DNA from: Pseudescherichia sp039594205
GTDB lineage: Bacteria > Pseudomonadota > Gammaproteobacteria > Enterobacterales > Enterobacteriaceae
Direction of reading: 5' to 3'
Assembly: GCA_039594205.1 (NCBI GenBank)
Contig: JBCNNW010000018.1
Span: forward strand, 1-55,145
DNA: 55,145 nucleotides
The first letter of the stretch is position 1; every line of letters begins with the position of its first letter. Of this stretch, positions 33,560-43,584 are shown piece by piece. Both the position numbers and the translations under genes were made by a program. Below the pieces are notes generated by a model. It was not told the origin of the DNA. It was given only the letters and a program-made list of their open reading frames with translations, and searched no databases.

Positions 33560-34477
33560 GAAGTTATGTCCAGTTCCCTGATTTGAAATGAGGTGCAGGT
33601 ACGGTTGTTGTCGCGGGTATTTGTATGGCGGGTATGATAACGGAGATGGGCATTCAGTGGAAAGTAACGATGAAGAACTTCACGAGGCGCCTTCCAGTTC
33701 TGCGAAAACAGAGGGGGCAGTGTAGGAAGGAATGTTTAGCACCAGTTAAAAAGTGATAAATTTGTATTGTTATCCGTTCCCTGTGGTAACGGCCCCTGCC
33801 TGGGAAAGAGACCTGAAATAGTTTAGCGTGGCTAAATGTTCGATGCGCTTTTAAGCGCGAAAATTGAGCTTATCTTTACAATGCATATAGTAACCATGAG
33901 TTATTTTAAGTGGTTTTTATTATTAACAGGGAATGCAATCACTATAGCCTGTCTCATATAGGATATTTTTTTCAGGCGAAAAAAAGTTGCTTTTAAAATA
34001 CAATTATTATTTATGGTGCTATATTTTGATGGCTAATCATGATTCATTACTACTAATTATAGTAGTGGCACCATTAACGCACTTACGTTATGGGGTGTAG
34101 TAATGTTTTTGGTTAAATTATTATATTAATCAATTATTTGTGTAATTAACTGGAGTCTTTCAGATAAATATCAATGGTTTTTTGCCATCTTTTGAGTTGG
34201 ATTCTAATATTAGTCTCTATAGTCCTCCGCCTCGCCCTGAAAACAGGTAGCAGGCGAGAGCATATATTGATTTGATAGAAACTTGCTTTACAATTGTTTC
34301 TCTTTTGTCAAAAACCAGTACTTTGAAAATGGAACTTACTCGTTAAGTTTCGTGCGGTAGCTATGTCTTTTACAAAGTCAACGCACCTGTGAATATCATC
34401 ATTATGTAATGGTAGCACTTAAGTGAAACTTTACCTTCCCTGTTAACGATCTTCAGAATATTGCTACGGAAAAGCAT
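33560..34477. other. Long AT-rich intergenic region between mutS and the T6SS cluster
   Basis: About 0.9 kb with no convincing gene on either strand. The first 200 bp near mutS are of mixed composition. From about 33,850 the sequence is very AT-rich, as expected for foreign DNA silenced by H-NS. A perfect ACTACTA-ATTA-TAGTAGT hairpin is at 34049-34066. The region should hold the mutS promoter and the promoter(s) of the T6SS operon, but none could be pinned down. Confidence 0.6.
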
Positions 34478-34972
34478 ATGAACATGCGAACAATTATTTC
34501 ACTTCTTTTCGTTATGACTGTTGTAGGGTGTAAAGCGCCGTCTAAGCCTGTCATGACCGACGACACCATCGTCACCCATCAGGTAAACGGCATTACGTTA
34601 ACCCACCGCTATGCGGTCTCTCCGCCTGCGGAATTTACGCCGGTAAATGCCTCATACCGCGCCCTGTACCCGGCCTCGCTAATGAGTCGTCCAGATTTCA
34701 GTGGCAAGGTCATTCGTACCCTTGAGGCAGGTAAAACCTACGAGGTGCTCGGACAGGTTGAGCACTTCTGGATGGCGCTGGCTGACGAAGGCAAAGACGA
34801 GCTGATCGGTTATGTACCGATGCGCGCAGTGGTGAAAGCCGATCGGTATGACGCCACAATCCGTAAGCAATCTACTCGACCAAAAGCACGTAAAAAAGCC
34901 ACCTGCGTCAACGTCGACGGCAGCGGTAAAGCCTGTAAAGACAATAATAACGGTACCTGGATCCTGGATTAA
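34478..34972 (+). CDS. T6SS-associated lipoprotein with SH3-like domain
   Basis: A 164-residue lipoprotein. The lipobox VVGC gives a lipidated cysteine at about residue 18. The middle (residues about 75-120, DFSGKVIRTLEAGKTYEVLG to LIGYVPMRAVV) looks like a bacterial SH3 domain, often peptidoglycan-linked. The C-terminus is basic with two cysteines (KKATCVNVDGSGKACKDN). It is the first gene of the T6SS operon and lies 24 bp before tssJ. Its exact role is not established, and a cell-wall anchoring or accessory function is likely. Confidence 0.75.
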   Translation: MNMRTIISLLFVMTVVGCKAPSKPVMTDDTIVTHQVNGITLTHRYAVSPPAEFTPVNASYRALYPASLMSRPDFSGKVIRTLEAGKTYEVLGQVEHFWMALADEGKDELIGYVPMRAVVKADRYDATIRKQSTRPKARKKATCVNVDGSGKACKDNNNGTWILD

Positions 34973-34996
34973 TTTAGCTTTTGCGAGCGAATCCTC

Positions 34997-35503
34997 ATGA
35001 ATAAGACTCCTTTTTTCGGCAGGGCACTCCTGGCGTTTTTGCTGTTCATGTTTGCATTGATAGGTGGTTGCGCATCGTCTTCACACAGCGAGCCTTCCCG
35101 CTACACCCTGCAGTTTCAGGCCCATCCACAAATCAATGATTCTGCGCCGCTTAAGGTCAGGGTATTGCTGCTGAAATCCGATGCGGACTTTATGTCCGCC
35201 GATTTCTACTCCCTGCAGAACAACGCGTCAGCCGTACTGGGCGCGAACCTGTTGAATAGCGATGTGTTCTTCCTGATGCCAGGACAACTGTCGAAAAGCC
35301 TGAGCGGACAAAGCTCACCTGAGGCGCGATACATTGGCATCATGGGGGAATACCAGGCGCTGGACGGCAAAAAATGGCGCATGTCACTTCCTCTGCCCGT
35401 GCCGGGCGAAAACCATATCTACCAGTTCTGGAAAGGGTCTGCAGATGAACTGCAAGCCACTCTCTTTTTTGACGTAAACGGGATCCGCGTCATCAGCCAG
35501 TAA
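34997..35503 (+). CDS. tssJ: T6SS outer-membrane lipoprotein TssJ
   Basis: A 168-residue lipoprotein of the TssJLM membrane complex, lipidated at the cysteine of LIGGC (residue 25) and exposed to the periplasm, where it binds the TssM C-terminus. The transthyretin-like fold is suggested by alternating strands, with the family segment VRVLLLKSDADFMSADFYSL near residue 55 and a C-terminal ATLFFDVNGIRV. It is followed by tssK at 29 bp. Confidence 0.93.
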   Translation: MNKTPFFGRALLAFLLFMFALIGGCASSSHSEPSRYTLQFQAHPQINDSAPLKVRVLLLKSDADFMSADFYSLQNNASAVLGANLLNSDVFFLMPGQLSKSLSGQSSPEARYIGIMGEYQALDGKKWRMSLPLPVPGENHIYQFWKGSADELQATLFFDVNGIRVISQ

Positions 35504-35532
35504 CGCGTTTCTTAACAGGAAAACAGATCATC

Positions 35533-36876
35533 ATGACGAAAGCAGAAAAGGTCGTCTGGACCGAAGGGATGTTTCTGCGTCCGCACCATTTTCAGCGCGC
35601 GGAAAGCTACCTGCAAAGCCATATTCGTGAATGGGGTGCGCTGCAACGCGCTTACCTGTGGGGTTTTCTCGATCTGGAGCTGGATGAGGCCATGCTGCGC
35701 CAGGGGTGTGTGGCGCTGAGCTATGCCAGCGGACTGATGCCCGACGGGACCTTTTTCCACTTCCGCGATAGCCGTAACGGCCCGCTGCCGCTGCAGATCC
35801 CCGATAACCTCTCTGGTGAAAAGGTCGTGCTGGCGCTGCCGGTACGCCGGGGCGAACGTGAAGAGGTCGTGTTCAGCGAAGAGAAGGCCTCGCTGGCGCG
35901 CTTTGTCACGTTTGAAGAGGAGGTGGAAGATGATAACGCGATGTCGGTAGGAGAGGCCACGGTACAGTTTGGCCGCCTGCGCCTGAAGCTCATGCTGGAA
36001 AAGGATCTGACGGCAGAGTGGACCGCAATTGGCGTCGCTTTCGTCAATGAGAAGCGTAACGATAATCACGTCCGGCTGGATAACAACTACATCCCGCCGA
36101 TGCTGAATGCCAATAACAGCCATGCTATCTACAGCATGATCAACGATCTGCATGGCCTGTTGGGTGAACGAAGCCAGCAGATTGCAGGCCGTTTACGGCA
36201 GCCGGGCCGCTTCAACACCTCTGAACTGATTGAGTTTACGCTGCTGTCGCTGCTGAACCGTCACCTTGGCGAGGTTTCACATATTAAGTCCCTGCCGCTG
36301 CTGCACCCGGAGACGCTCTGGCGCAGCTGGCTGCCGTTTGCCTCCGAGCTGACAACCTGGACCGCTCACCGCACCACGGAAAGCGTGCTGCCGGTGTATA
36401 ACCATGACGATCTGGCTGGCTGCTTTAGCAAGCTGATGCTGCTGCTGCGTCAGGGCCTGTCGATGGTAATGGAAGATCAGGCGATTCAGCTGCCGCTGAA
36501 CGAGCGCTCTCACGGCCTGAACATCGCTACCGTGCCGGAAATCAGCATGGTACGCGAGTTTGGCTTTGTGCTGGCGGTAAAAGCCAGCGTGCCTGGCGAA
36601 CATCTGCAGACGCATTTCCCCGCGCAGATGAAGGTTGCCCCCGTGTCTAAAATCCGCGATCTGGTGCAGCTCCAGCTGCCGGGCATTGGGCTGCGCGCGA
36701 TGCCGGTGGCGCCGCCGCAAATTCCATGGCATGCCGGATACAGCTATTTTGAGCTGGAGAAAGGCGGCGAGCTGTGGAACGAAATGGATAAGTCCGGCGC
36801 GTTTGCCCTGCATCTGGCGGGCGAATTTCCAGGACTGGATATGGCGTTTTGGGCCATCCGTAGCCCAACAGAATAA
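35533..36876 (+). CDS. tssK: T6SS baseplate protein TssK
   Basis: A 447-residue baseplate component that connects the TssFGE wedges to the TssJLM membrane complex. The N-terminal VVWTEGMFLRPHHFQRAESY is diagnostic. LGERSQQIAGRLRQP (near residue 210) and the C-terminal PGIGLRAMPVAPPQIPWHAG block are also family-typical. Length is normal and no disruption is seen. Confidence 0.96.
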   Translation: MTKAEKVVWTEGMFLRPHHFQRAESYLQSHIREWGALQRAYLWGFLDLELDEAMLRQGCVALSYASGLMPDGTFFHFRDSRNGPLPLQIPDNLSGEKVVLALPVRRGEREEVVFSEEKASLARFVTFEEEVEDDNAMSVGEATVQFGRLRLKLMLEKDLTAEWTAIGVAFVNEKRNDNHVRLDNNYIPPMLNANNSHAIYSMINDLHGLLGERSQQIAGRLRQPGRFNTSELIEFTLLSLLNRHLGEVSHIKSLPLLHPETLWRSWLPFASELTTWTAHRTTESVLPVYNHDDLAGCFSKLMLLLRQGLSMVMEDQAIQLPLNERSHGLNIATVPEISMVREFGFVLAVKASVPGEHLQTHFPAQMKVAPVSKIRDLVQLQLPGIGLRAMPVAPPQIPWHAGYSYFELEKGGELWNEMDKSGAFALHLAGEFPGLDMAFWAIRSPTE

Positions 36877-36893
36877 TAAAGCGAGCGCTTAAC

Positions 36894-38132
36894 ATGCAGG
36901 AACGACAGGCTTCCGGCAACGATGCCGCATTTACCGGAGCAAGCAGCAATAACCTTCTGGTGGCAGCGGCGAATCCGCTGCTCAACGCTATCCCGCAGAT
37001 CCGTCATTCAGTATCCCATGACGATCAGGCTGGGCTACGTCAGCGTTTAATCGACGAGATCCGGCGCTTCGAAGTGCGCTGTCAGCAGGCAGGGCTACCG
37101 TATGAGACCATCGTCGGTGCGCGCTACTGTCTCTGTACGGCGCTGGATGAAGCTGCCGCGCTGACGCCCTGGGGGAGCAGCGGCGTCTGGTCCGGCAGCG
37201 GTCTGCTGGTCACTTTCCACAACGAAACCTGGGGCGGCGAGAAGTTTTTCCAGCTGCTGGCGCGTCTGTCGCAGAATCCGCGCGAGCATATTCTGCTGCT
37301 GGAGATGATTAACTACTGCCTGCTGCTCGGCTTTGAAGGGCGCTACCGGGTTCTTGATAACGGCCGTACCCAGCTTGAAACCATCAAGCAGCGGCTGTGG
37401 CAGATGATCCGTGGCGTGCGCGGCAGCTATCCGCCGCCGCTCTCTCCGCACCCGGAGGACCAGCCGGTGCTGCGCAAGCTGTGGCGACCCATGGTGCCGC
37501 TCTGGGCCTGCGTGGCGCTTGCCGGATTCGCCGCCTGCCTGTTCTACATCATTCTTAACTGGCGGCTGGGTGACAGCACCAATCCGGTGCTGGCGAAGAT
37601 CTACCAGACGCCGCTGCCCGAGGCGACCATTCAGCAGCCCGCGCAGCGTCTGCCTGCGGTCCTGAATCTGCGCGGCTTCCTGAAGCCAGAGATCGAGGCG
37701 GGGCTGGTGGCGGTGAAAGACGAAGCGGACCGCAGCGTGGTGATCCTCAAAGGGGACGGGCTGTTCGCCTCTGCCTCAACGGTGGTGAGAGACCGCTACG
37801 ACCGGGTTATCGAGCGTGTTGCCCAGGCCATGAACAACGTCAGCGGCAAGATTCTGGTGGTGGGCTACAGCGATAACGTGCCGATCCGCAGCGCTCGCTT
37901 CGCCTCCAACTACGAGCTCTCTCTTGAGCGCGCCCGGTCGGTGCAAAAGCAGTTGCAGGATCGCCTCTCGCAGCCCCAGCGTGTGAAAGCCGAGGGAAGA
38001 GGGGAGATGGACCCCATCGCGCCAAATACGACGCCGGAAAACCGCGCCCGTAACCGCCGCGTGGAAATTACTCTGCTGGTATCGCCTGAAAATACGCAGG
38101 CTGAGCTGAACGGATTGCCGCAAGGAAACTAG
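36894..38132 (+). CDS. tssL: T6SS inner-membrane protein TssL with OmpA-like domain
   Basis: A 412-residue extended TssL. The cytoplasmic DotU-type domain (residues about 20-190) has ARYCLCTALDEAA. A single transmembrane helix is near residues 204-224 (LWACVALAGFAACLFYIIL). A periplasmic OmpA/Pal-like peptidoglycan-binding domain follows at the C-terminus (VVGYSDNVPIRS to NRARNRRVEI). It therefore anchors to the wall itself. It is separated by one base from tssM. Confidence 0.96.
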   Translation: MQERQASGNDAAFTGASSNNLLVAAANPLLNAIPQIRHSVSHDDQAGLRQRLIDEIRRFEVRCQQAGLPYETIVGARYCLCTALDEAAALTPWGSSGVWSGSGLLVTFHNETWGGEKFFQLLARLSQNPREHILLLEMINYCLLLGFEGRYRVLDNGRTQLETIKQRLWQMIRGVRGSYPPPLSPHPEDQPVLRKLWRPMVPLWACVALAGFAACLFYIILNWRLGDSTNPVLAKIYQTPLPEATIQQPAQRLPAVLNLRGFLKPEIEAGLVAVKDEADRSVVILKGDGLFASASTVVRDRYDRVIERVAQAMNNVSGKILVVGYSDNVPIRSARFASNYELSLERARSVQKQLQDRLSQPQRVKAEGRGEMDPIAPNTTPENRARNRRVEITLLVSPENTQAELNGLPQGN

Positions 38133-38133
38133 G

Positions 38134-41100
38134 ATGCTGACAACACTTCTCTCCATTCTCACCAATCGCCTGCTGTGGGGCTTCCTTGGCGTGACAGCCC
38201 TGGCGGCGGTGATCTGGATGATTGGCCCGCTGCTATCGATTGTCGATACCCGGCCGCTCGAATCAGAGCAGAACCGTATCATCAGCATCGTGGTGCTCTA
38301 TTTTATCTGGGCCCAGAGCCACATTGTGCCGCGCCTCTATAACGCCTGGCTCAACCGCAAGCTGATGGATAAGCTCAAAGAGGACACGACTGAGCCGCAG
38401 TCGGTGGATCCGCAGCAGCGACTGAATAGCGAAGACCAGATCCTGGCCAGCCGTTTTGATGAAGCGGCGCAGATGCTGAAGAAAGCCCATTTCAGCAAGG
38501 CGGGCAACCGCAACGCGCAGTGGACCCAACGCTTTGGCACCCAGTATCTCTATCAGCTGCCGTGGTATGTGATCATCGGTGCGCCGGGTTCGGGTAAAAC
38601 CACCGCGCTGGCCAACTCCGGCCTCCAGTTCCCGCTGGCGGATCGCTTTGGGAAAACGGCCCTGCGCGGTATCGGCGGCACCCGTAACTGTGACTGGTGG
38701 TTTACCAATGAGGCGGTGCTGCTTGATACCGCAGGCCGCTATACGACGCAGGAGAGCGAGCAGGCGCAGGATGCCGGGGAGTGGCTCAGCTTTGTTCAGC
38801 TGCTGCGTAAATACCGCCGCCGCCAGCCTATCAACGGCGTCATTATCACCATCAGCATCTCCGATCTGCTGACGCAGTCCGCCGAGGCCTCCCGCCAGCA
38901 GGCGGTAAACCTGCGCCAGCGTCTGTCGGAGCTGCACGAGCAGCTGGGCATTCGCTTCCCGGTCTATGTCATGGTCACCAAGGTCGATCTGCTTAAAGGC
39001 TTCCGCGCCTGGTTTTCCGATTTCGATAAGGCCCAGCGCGACCAGATCTGGGGCTTTACCCTGCCGTGGGAAAAAGCTAAGCAGGCCGATTTTGACCTGA
39101 TGGGCAACTTCGAGCAGGAGTTCTCCCTGCTGCAGCAGCGTCTGGATGCGGGCCTGCCAGAGACCATGCTCCAGGAGCACGATGCAAAAACCCGCGCCGA
39201 AGCCTGGCTCTTCCCGCAGGAGTTCGCTGCGCTACGTCCGCTGCTGGCGGACTACCTGAGCACGGTGTTTGCCCGCTCCAACTTTGAAACCGAGTTTTCG
39301 CCGCGTGGGATCTACTTTGCCAGCGGTACCCAGGAAGGGATGCCGTTTGACCGGGTGATGGGCGAGCTGAACCGGGCGCTTTCGCTGCCGGAGGGCAACG
39401 AGGCCGATAACTGGGATGCGGTAAGCAAAGAGGCCCCGATCCCAGGAGCCAAAGGGCAGAGCTTTTTCATTAAGAATCTGCTGCAAAACGTCATCTTCCA
39501 GGAGGCGGGCATCGCCGGGGAGAATCGCTGGTGGGAGCTGCGCAACCGGGCGGTGATCTGGTCTGGTTATGCCGCGCTGCTGGCTCTGCTGGTGATTTTG
39601 GGCGGGTTATGGCTTACCAGCTACGGTAAAAACAGCGCCTACCTGAAAGAGGTGCAGGCGAAAGTGCCTGAGGTAGAACAGCAGAGCAAGGCGCTGCAAA
39701 ACCTTCAGCAGCGCGACCTGTTTGCGCTGCTGCCGCTGCTTAATGGCCTGGTTGAACTGCCGAAAAGCAGCGAGTTTGATATCAATGAACCGCCGATCAC
39801 CCGGCGGATGGGGCTGTATCGCGGGTATGACGTCAGCAACGCATCGCAGGCGCTGTACCAAAAAGCGCTGGAGCAGATGCTGCTGCCCGCCGTTGCGATG
39901 CACATCACCACCTGGTTACGCAATGACAACGGTAGCGACGTAGAGTACAGCTACGAAGCGCTGAAGGCTTACCAGATGCTCTATCAGCCGAAGCACTACG
40001 ACGGCAAATTCCTGCACTCGTGGGTGATGCTCAACCTGGAACGCAATCTGCCGCAAAACGTAACCCAGGCGCAGCTGCGCGAGCTGGAGTGGCATCTGAC
40101 CCAGCTGCTGGAGCCGCAGATCCAGGCCTCGCCTTATGCGCAAGACGAGGCGCTGGTGGCCCGTGAGCGGGCACTCATCAATCAGCAGCCGCTCTCGACG
40201 CGCGTATATGGTCGCCTTAAGCGCCTGCTGGAGCATGACGAAAACCTCAAGCCGGTATCACTGTCGATGCTCGGCGGACCGCAGAGCGAGCTGGTGTTTT
40301 CCCGTAAAAGCGGTAAACCGGTAAGCGAGGGCGTTCCGGGCCTGTACACGCCAGACGGCTACTGGAAAAGCTTCAACGGGCAAATCGATAGCGTCACTAC
40401 CGCCCTGCATGAGGATGACGCCTGGGTGCTGGGGAGCACCTCGGCACAGGAGGATAAACAGCAGACCGATAACGCCGTGCGTCAGCTCTATATGCGCGAC
40501 TTTATCGCTACCTGGGACAGCTTCCTGGCCGACATCCAGCTCAATAACAGCGCCGATCTCTCCCAGCGCATTAACACCGCCCGGCTGCTCTCCAGCAGCA
40601 ACTCGCCGCTGCGGCGTCTGGTGATGAATCTGAGCAAGGTCCTGACCCTTTCCCGTGAAGCGCCGAACCCAACGGATGCCGCGCAGGCCAAAGAGCAGAA
40701 CAACCGCGCCACGCGTACCCTGGAGGCACTGTTCAGCAATAACGACGGCGCGCCGAAGCAGGGAGCCGTGATGACCCAGGCACCGGAGCAGCTGGTGACT
40801 GACCACTACGCGCCGATGATAGAGCTGGCACAGCCCCTGGAGAAGGGCGGTAAAACCATCGTCTTTGATGATTTCCTCAAGCAGGTGGATGAGCTGTACC
40901 GCTATCTGACCGCCGTGCAGGATGCGGCGAACAGCGGCATGCCAGCGCCGGGCGGGGAAGCTATCAGCCGCCTGCAGGCCAGCGCGGGTCGCCTGCCGGG
41001 CGGCTTGCAGACCATGTTCAGTAATATGGCGGTCGGTGCAAGCAGCGATACCCAGCGCCGCGATCTCGATAACGTGCGTAAGCGAATTAATGTCGAAGTG

Positions 41101-41757
41101 GGCAGCTTCTGCCGTCAGGCTATTGCGGGCCGCTACCCGCTGGTGCGCAGCGCCAGCAGCGAGGTAACGCCAGACGATCTGGCGCGGATGTTTGCCCCAG
41201 GAACCGGCCTGATGGATGCCTTCTTCCGCGACAACCTGACCAATAAAGTCGACACCACCCAGTCGAGCTGGCGCTTTATGCCGGGCATTGATGGCAAAAC
41301 GCTGCCGGGCAGCGAAGGGCTGCTGCGTCCCTTCCAGCAGGCGCAGTCGATTCGCGATGCCTTCTTTGCCAGCGGTGCTGCGACGCCATCCTATAAGGTT
41401 ACGGTGCGCACCGTCCGCATGGACAACACTATTCTCAATCTGACCCTGGACGTAGACGGTCAGATGATGCGTTACAGCCACGGGCCGCAGGCGGTGCAGA
41501 TCATGACCTGGCCGGGGCCGGGCGGAACGAACCAGGTGCGTATGCAACTGGGGCTGGCGAACGGCAGCACCTCGACGCTGGTGACCAACGGCGCCTGGGC
41601 ACTTAACCGTTTCTTTGATAAAGCACGTATCAGCCCAGGCGGCGGCAGTCTGAGCCGGCAGGCGACGTTTACCGTAGATGGCCATCAGGTCACGCTGGAG
41701 TTTGCGCCAAACAGTATTCGCAACCCGTTCCAGCTTCCTCGTTTCTCATGCCCTTAA
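38134..41757 (+). CDS. tssM: T6SS inner-membrane protein TssM (IcmF-like)
   Basis: A 1207-residue protein spanning the inner membrane, which with TssJ and TssL forms the trans-envelope channel. Two N-terminal hydrophobic helices lie at about residues 10-32 and 47-63. A cytoplasmic NTPase-like domain carries Walker A GAPGSGKTTAL at 149-159. A third helix is near residues 470-492. A long periplasmic region then ends in a beta domain. Length is normal. Confidence 0.97.
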   Translation: MLTTLLSILTNRLLWGFLGVTALAAVIWMIGPLLSIVDTRPLESEQNRIISIVVLYFIWAQSHIVPRLYNAWLNRKLMDKLKEDTTEPQSVDPQQRLNSEDQILASRFDEAAQMLKKAHFSKAGNRNAQWTQRFGTQYLYQLPWYVIIGAPGSGKTTALANSGLQFPLADRFGKTALRGIGGTRNCDWWFTNEAVLLDTAGRYTTQESEQAQDAGEWLSFVQLLRKYRRRQPINGVIITISISDLLTQSAEASRQQAVNLRQRLSELHEQLGIRFPVYVMVTKVDLLKGFRAWFSDFDKAQRDQIWGFTLPWEKAKQADFDLMGNFEQEFSLLQQRLDAGLPETMLQEHDAKTRAEAWLFPQEFAALRPLLADYLSTVFARSNFETEFSPRGIYFASGTQEGMPFDRVMGELNRALSLPEGNEADNWDAVSKEAPIPGAKGQSFFIKNLLQNVIFQEAGIAGENRWWELRNRAVIWSGYAALLALLVILGGLWLTSYGKNSAYLKEVQAKVPEVEQQSKALQNLQQRDLFALLPLLNGLVELPKSSEFDINEPPITRRMGLYRGYDVSNASQALYQKALEQMLLPAVAMHITTWLRNDNGSDVEYSYEALKAYQMLYQPKHYDGKFLHSWVMLNLERNLPQNVTQAQLRELEWHLTQLLEPQIQASPYAQDEALVARERALINQQPLSTRVYGRLKRLLEHDENLKPVSLSMLGGPQSELVFSRKSGKPVSEGVPGLYTPDGYWKSFNGQIDSVTTALHEDDAWVLGSTSAQEDKQQTDNAVRQLYMRDFIATWDSFLADIQLNNSADLSQRINTARLLSSSNSPLRRLVMNLSKVLTLSREAPNPTDAAQAKEQNNRATRTLEALFSNNDGAPKQGAVMTQAPEQLVTDHYAPMIELAQPLEKGGKTIVFDDFLKQVDELYRYLTAVQDAANSGMPAPGGEAISRLQASAGRLPGGLQTMFSNMAVGASSDTQRRDLDNVRKRINVEVGSFCRQAIAGRYPLVRSASSEVTPDDLARMFAPGTGLMDAFFRDNLTNKVDTTQSSWRFMPGIDGKTLPGSEGLLRPFQQAQSIRDAFFASGAATPSYKVTVRTVRMDNTILNLTLDVDGQMMRYSHGPQAVQIMTWPGPGGTNQVRMQLGLANGSTSTLVTNGAWALNRFFDKARISPGGGSLSRQATFTVDGHQVTLEFAPNSIRNPFQLPRFSCP

Positions 41758-41773
41758 TCGCAAGGATAGCCGT

Positions 41774-42481
41774 ATGACGAATACCCCCGCGACAAGCTGG
41801 TACGGAAAATTACCCAGTGCCGGCGATTTTTTACAGCGTCGCTTTCCCGACTCGCTGCAGCGCCAGTGGTCGCATTGGTTTCAGGTAGGTCTGCACGCCT
41901 GGCAGCAGGAGGAGCTCCGCAGCGGCGAGCGCGACTTCAGCGCCGCGCCGGTGTGGAATTTTGTTGTGCCGCCCATGCTTGGCAGTCAAATGGTGCAGAT
42001 GGGCTGTCTGCTGCCAGGGCGCGACAGCGTTGGTCGTCGCTATCCGGTGTGCGCTCAGCTCTCTTTCAACCCGGCCGAGTGGTCACCGCGCCTGCTGGCT
42101 CAGGCGGAAAGCTGGTATCAGCAGTTGGGTCGCGTCCTGCTGCACGCCGTGCGCAACACCTTCTCTGCGGAACAGCTGGATCAGGCGTTAATGGCCATTC
42201 CCTCGCCACAGCTCGCAGAGCCGCAGGTGCGCTCTGACATTCTTGATGTCATTGGCTATGAAGGCGAAGAGCGCTGCACGCTGAGCTGGCCGCAGGCGGC
42301 AGAGTGTTTTGACCCGCAACGGCAGACCAGTTTTTGGTGGACCAACCGCAGCGATGGTTACCCGCTCTACACCCATGTTCACAGCGGTAACTTTACCGGA
42401 CAGCTCTTTACGCTGCTGTTCGATCCCGCAGGCGGGGCCAGACCCGGACGTCACGGGCTGTATCCGCCCATGTTTGAATAA
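41774..42481 (+). CDS. tagF: T6SS-associated protein TagF
   Basis: A 235-residue protein of the TagF family, which in other species represses T6SS activity post-translationally and interacts with the FHA/phosphorylation pathway. SWYGKLPSAGDFLQRRFP at the N-terminus is the family signature. The start at 41774 (MTNTPATSW) is 16 bases after the tssM stop with an AAGGAT ribosome-binding site. The longer in-frame extension would overlap tssM and is less likely. Its presence with tagH suggests FHA-linked control. Confidence 0.93.
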   Translation: MTNTPATSWYGKLPSAGDFLQRRFPDSLQRQWSHWFQVGLHAWQQEELRSGERDFSAAPVWNFVVPPMLGSQMVQMGCLLPGRDSVGRRYPVCAQLSFNPAEWSPRLLAQAESWYQQLGRVLLHAVRNTFSAEQLDQALMAIPSPQLAEPQVRSDILDVIGYEGEERCTLSWPQAAECFDPQRQTSFWWTNRSDGYPLYTHVHSGNFTGQLFTLLFDPAGGARPGRHGLYPPMFE

Positions 42482-42492
42482 GCAGGTATCTG

Positions 42493-43509
42493 ATGAGCAT
42501 CGATCACTTTCTTACCCCGATAAGCCCGGAGAAACCCTGCGGCGACAATCTGGAATATGACGCTGACTACCAGGCGATGGAGCAGGCCAGCCAGGGGAAA
42601 GCCGAGCAGCAGTTTGGCACAACCATTATTCCCGCTGAGCCTGCCGACTGGACTACGGTGGAGAAGCTGGCCACCGGTCTGCTGGAGCGCACCAAAGATC
42701 TGCGGGTGATTATGGCGTTAACCCACGCCTGGACCAAACGTCGCGGGCTGGCAGGCTATGCCGATGGGCTGCTGTTAATCCAGCAGGCGATCTCGCTCTA
42801 CTGGGAGCCGCTCTATCCGCTGCTGGAGGAGTATGGCGAAACCGATCCGATCTACCGCATTAACGCTCTGGCCGCGCTAAGCGATAAGTCAGATCTCACC
42901 GCCGCGTTGCGCGTTGCGCCGCTGCTGCGCTCCAGCGGCGATGAGATTTCGCTCCGCGATGCTCAGGCGTTGCTGGACGGCAGCAAAACCGAGTGTGCCG
43001 ACTACCCGGGTGGCCGGGCGCGGCTCATTGACGAACTGGCGCGCGGCGGCCAGCCGGGTATTGAGGCGGTGGTGCAGATCCACGAGCGTCTGCAAACCAT
43101 CCGCGAACTGCTGATTGGCTACCTGAGCGAAAGCGGCGTGCCAGAGATGGAGCAGCTGCAAAAAACCGTTGGGCTGGTGGCTAACGCCTGCCAGTCAGCC
43201 GACGGCAATGTAGCTCCAGCGCCGCAGGACGCTGTGCCTGCAAGCGAGGAAACCCCTTCCGCGCCTGCGCCCCAGTCGGTTCAGTACGCCGCCGACTGGC
43301 GCAGCGTGCAGGTTACCAGCCGCGCTGACGCGCAGCTGATGCTGGAGAAGGCCAGGCAATATTTTGCTCAGCATGAACCCAGCCATCCTGCGCCGCTGAT
43401 GATTGATCGGGTGCAGAAGCTAATCGAACTCAACTTTATGGACATCATTCGGGATCTGGCCCCGGATGGCGTGCATCAACTGGAAAACATTTTTGGGCGT
43501 CGCGATTGA
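42493..43509 (+). CDS. tssA: T6SS protein TssA (ImpA-like)
   Basis: A 338-residue TssA of the shorter class. The N-terminal ImpA domain is clear (LTPISPEKPCGDNLEYDADY and LTHAWTKRRGLAGYADGL, residues about 7-100). A proline/alanine-rich linker near residues 240-262 precedes the C-terminal domain, which holds the segment DIIRDLAPDGVHQLENIFGR. TssA proteins act in sheath assembly at the baseplate or distal cap. The gene ends 75 bp before tssB. Confidence 0.93.
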   Translation: MSIDHFLTPISPEKPCGDNLEYDADYQAMEQASQGKAEQQFGTTIIPAEPADWTTVEKLATGLLERTKDLRVIMALTHAWTKRRGLAGYADGLLLIQQAISLYWEPLYPLLEEYGETDPIYRINALAALSDKSDLTAALRVAPLLRSSGDEISLRDAQALLDGSKTECADYPGGRARLIDELARGGQPGIEAVVQIHERLQTIRELLIGYLSESGVPEMEQLQKTVGLVANACQSADGNVAPAPQDAVPASEETPSAPAPQSVQYAADWRSVQVTSRADAQLMLEKARQYFAQHEPSHPAPLMIDRVQKLIELNFMDIIRDLAPDGVHQLENIFGRRD

Positions 43510-43584
43510 CGCATAACCCTGTAACGGCGTCTGGCCTGATGCTGGTCGCCACATTTTCACAGCGCATCTTTGATGGAGAGCATC

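Noticed and set aside
33850..34477. Small RNA or missed gene before the T6SS cluster
   Set aside because: Only AT-rich sequence with one short hairpin and no terminator pattern or start signals strong enough to support a feature.
40258..41685. 475-residue open frame on the minus strand
   Set aside because: Antisense to tssM with no start signals or family motifs.
41678..41773. N-terminal extension of TagF inside tssM
   Set aside because: The added 32 residues do not fit the family, and the start at 41774 has a better ribosome-binding site.
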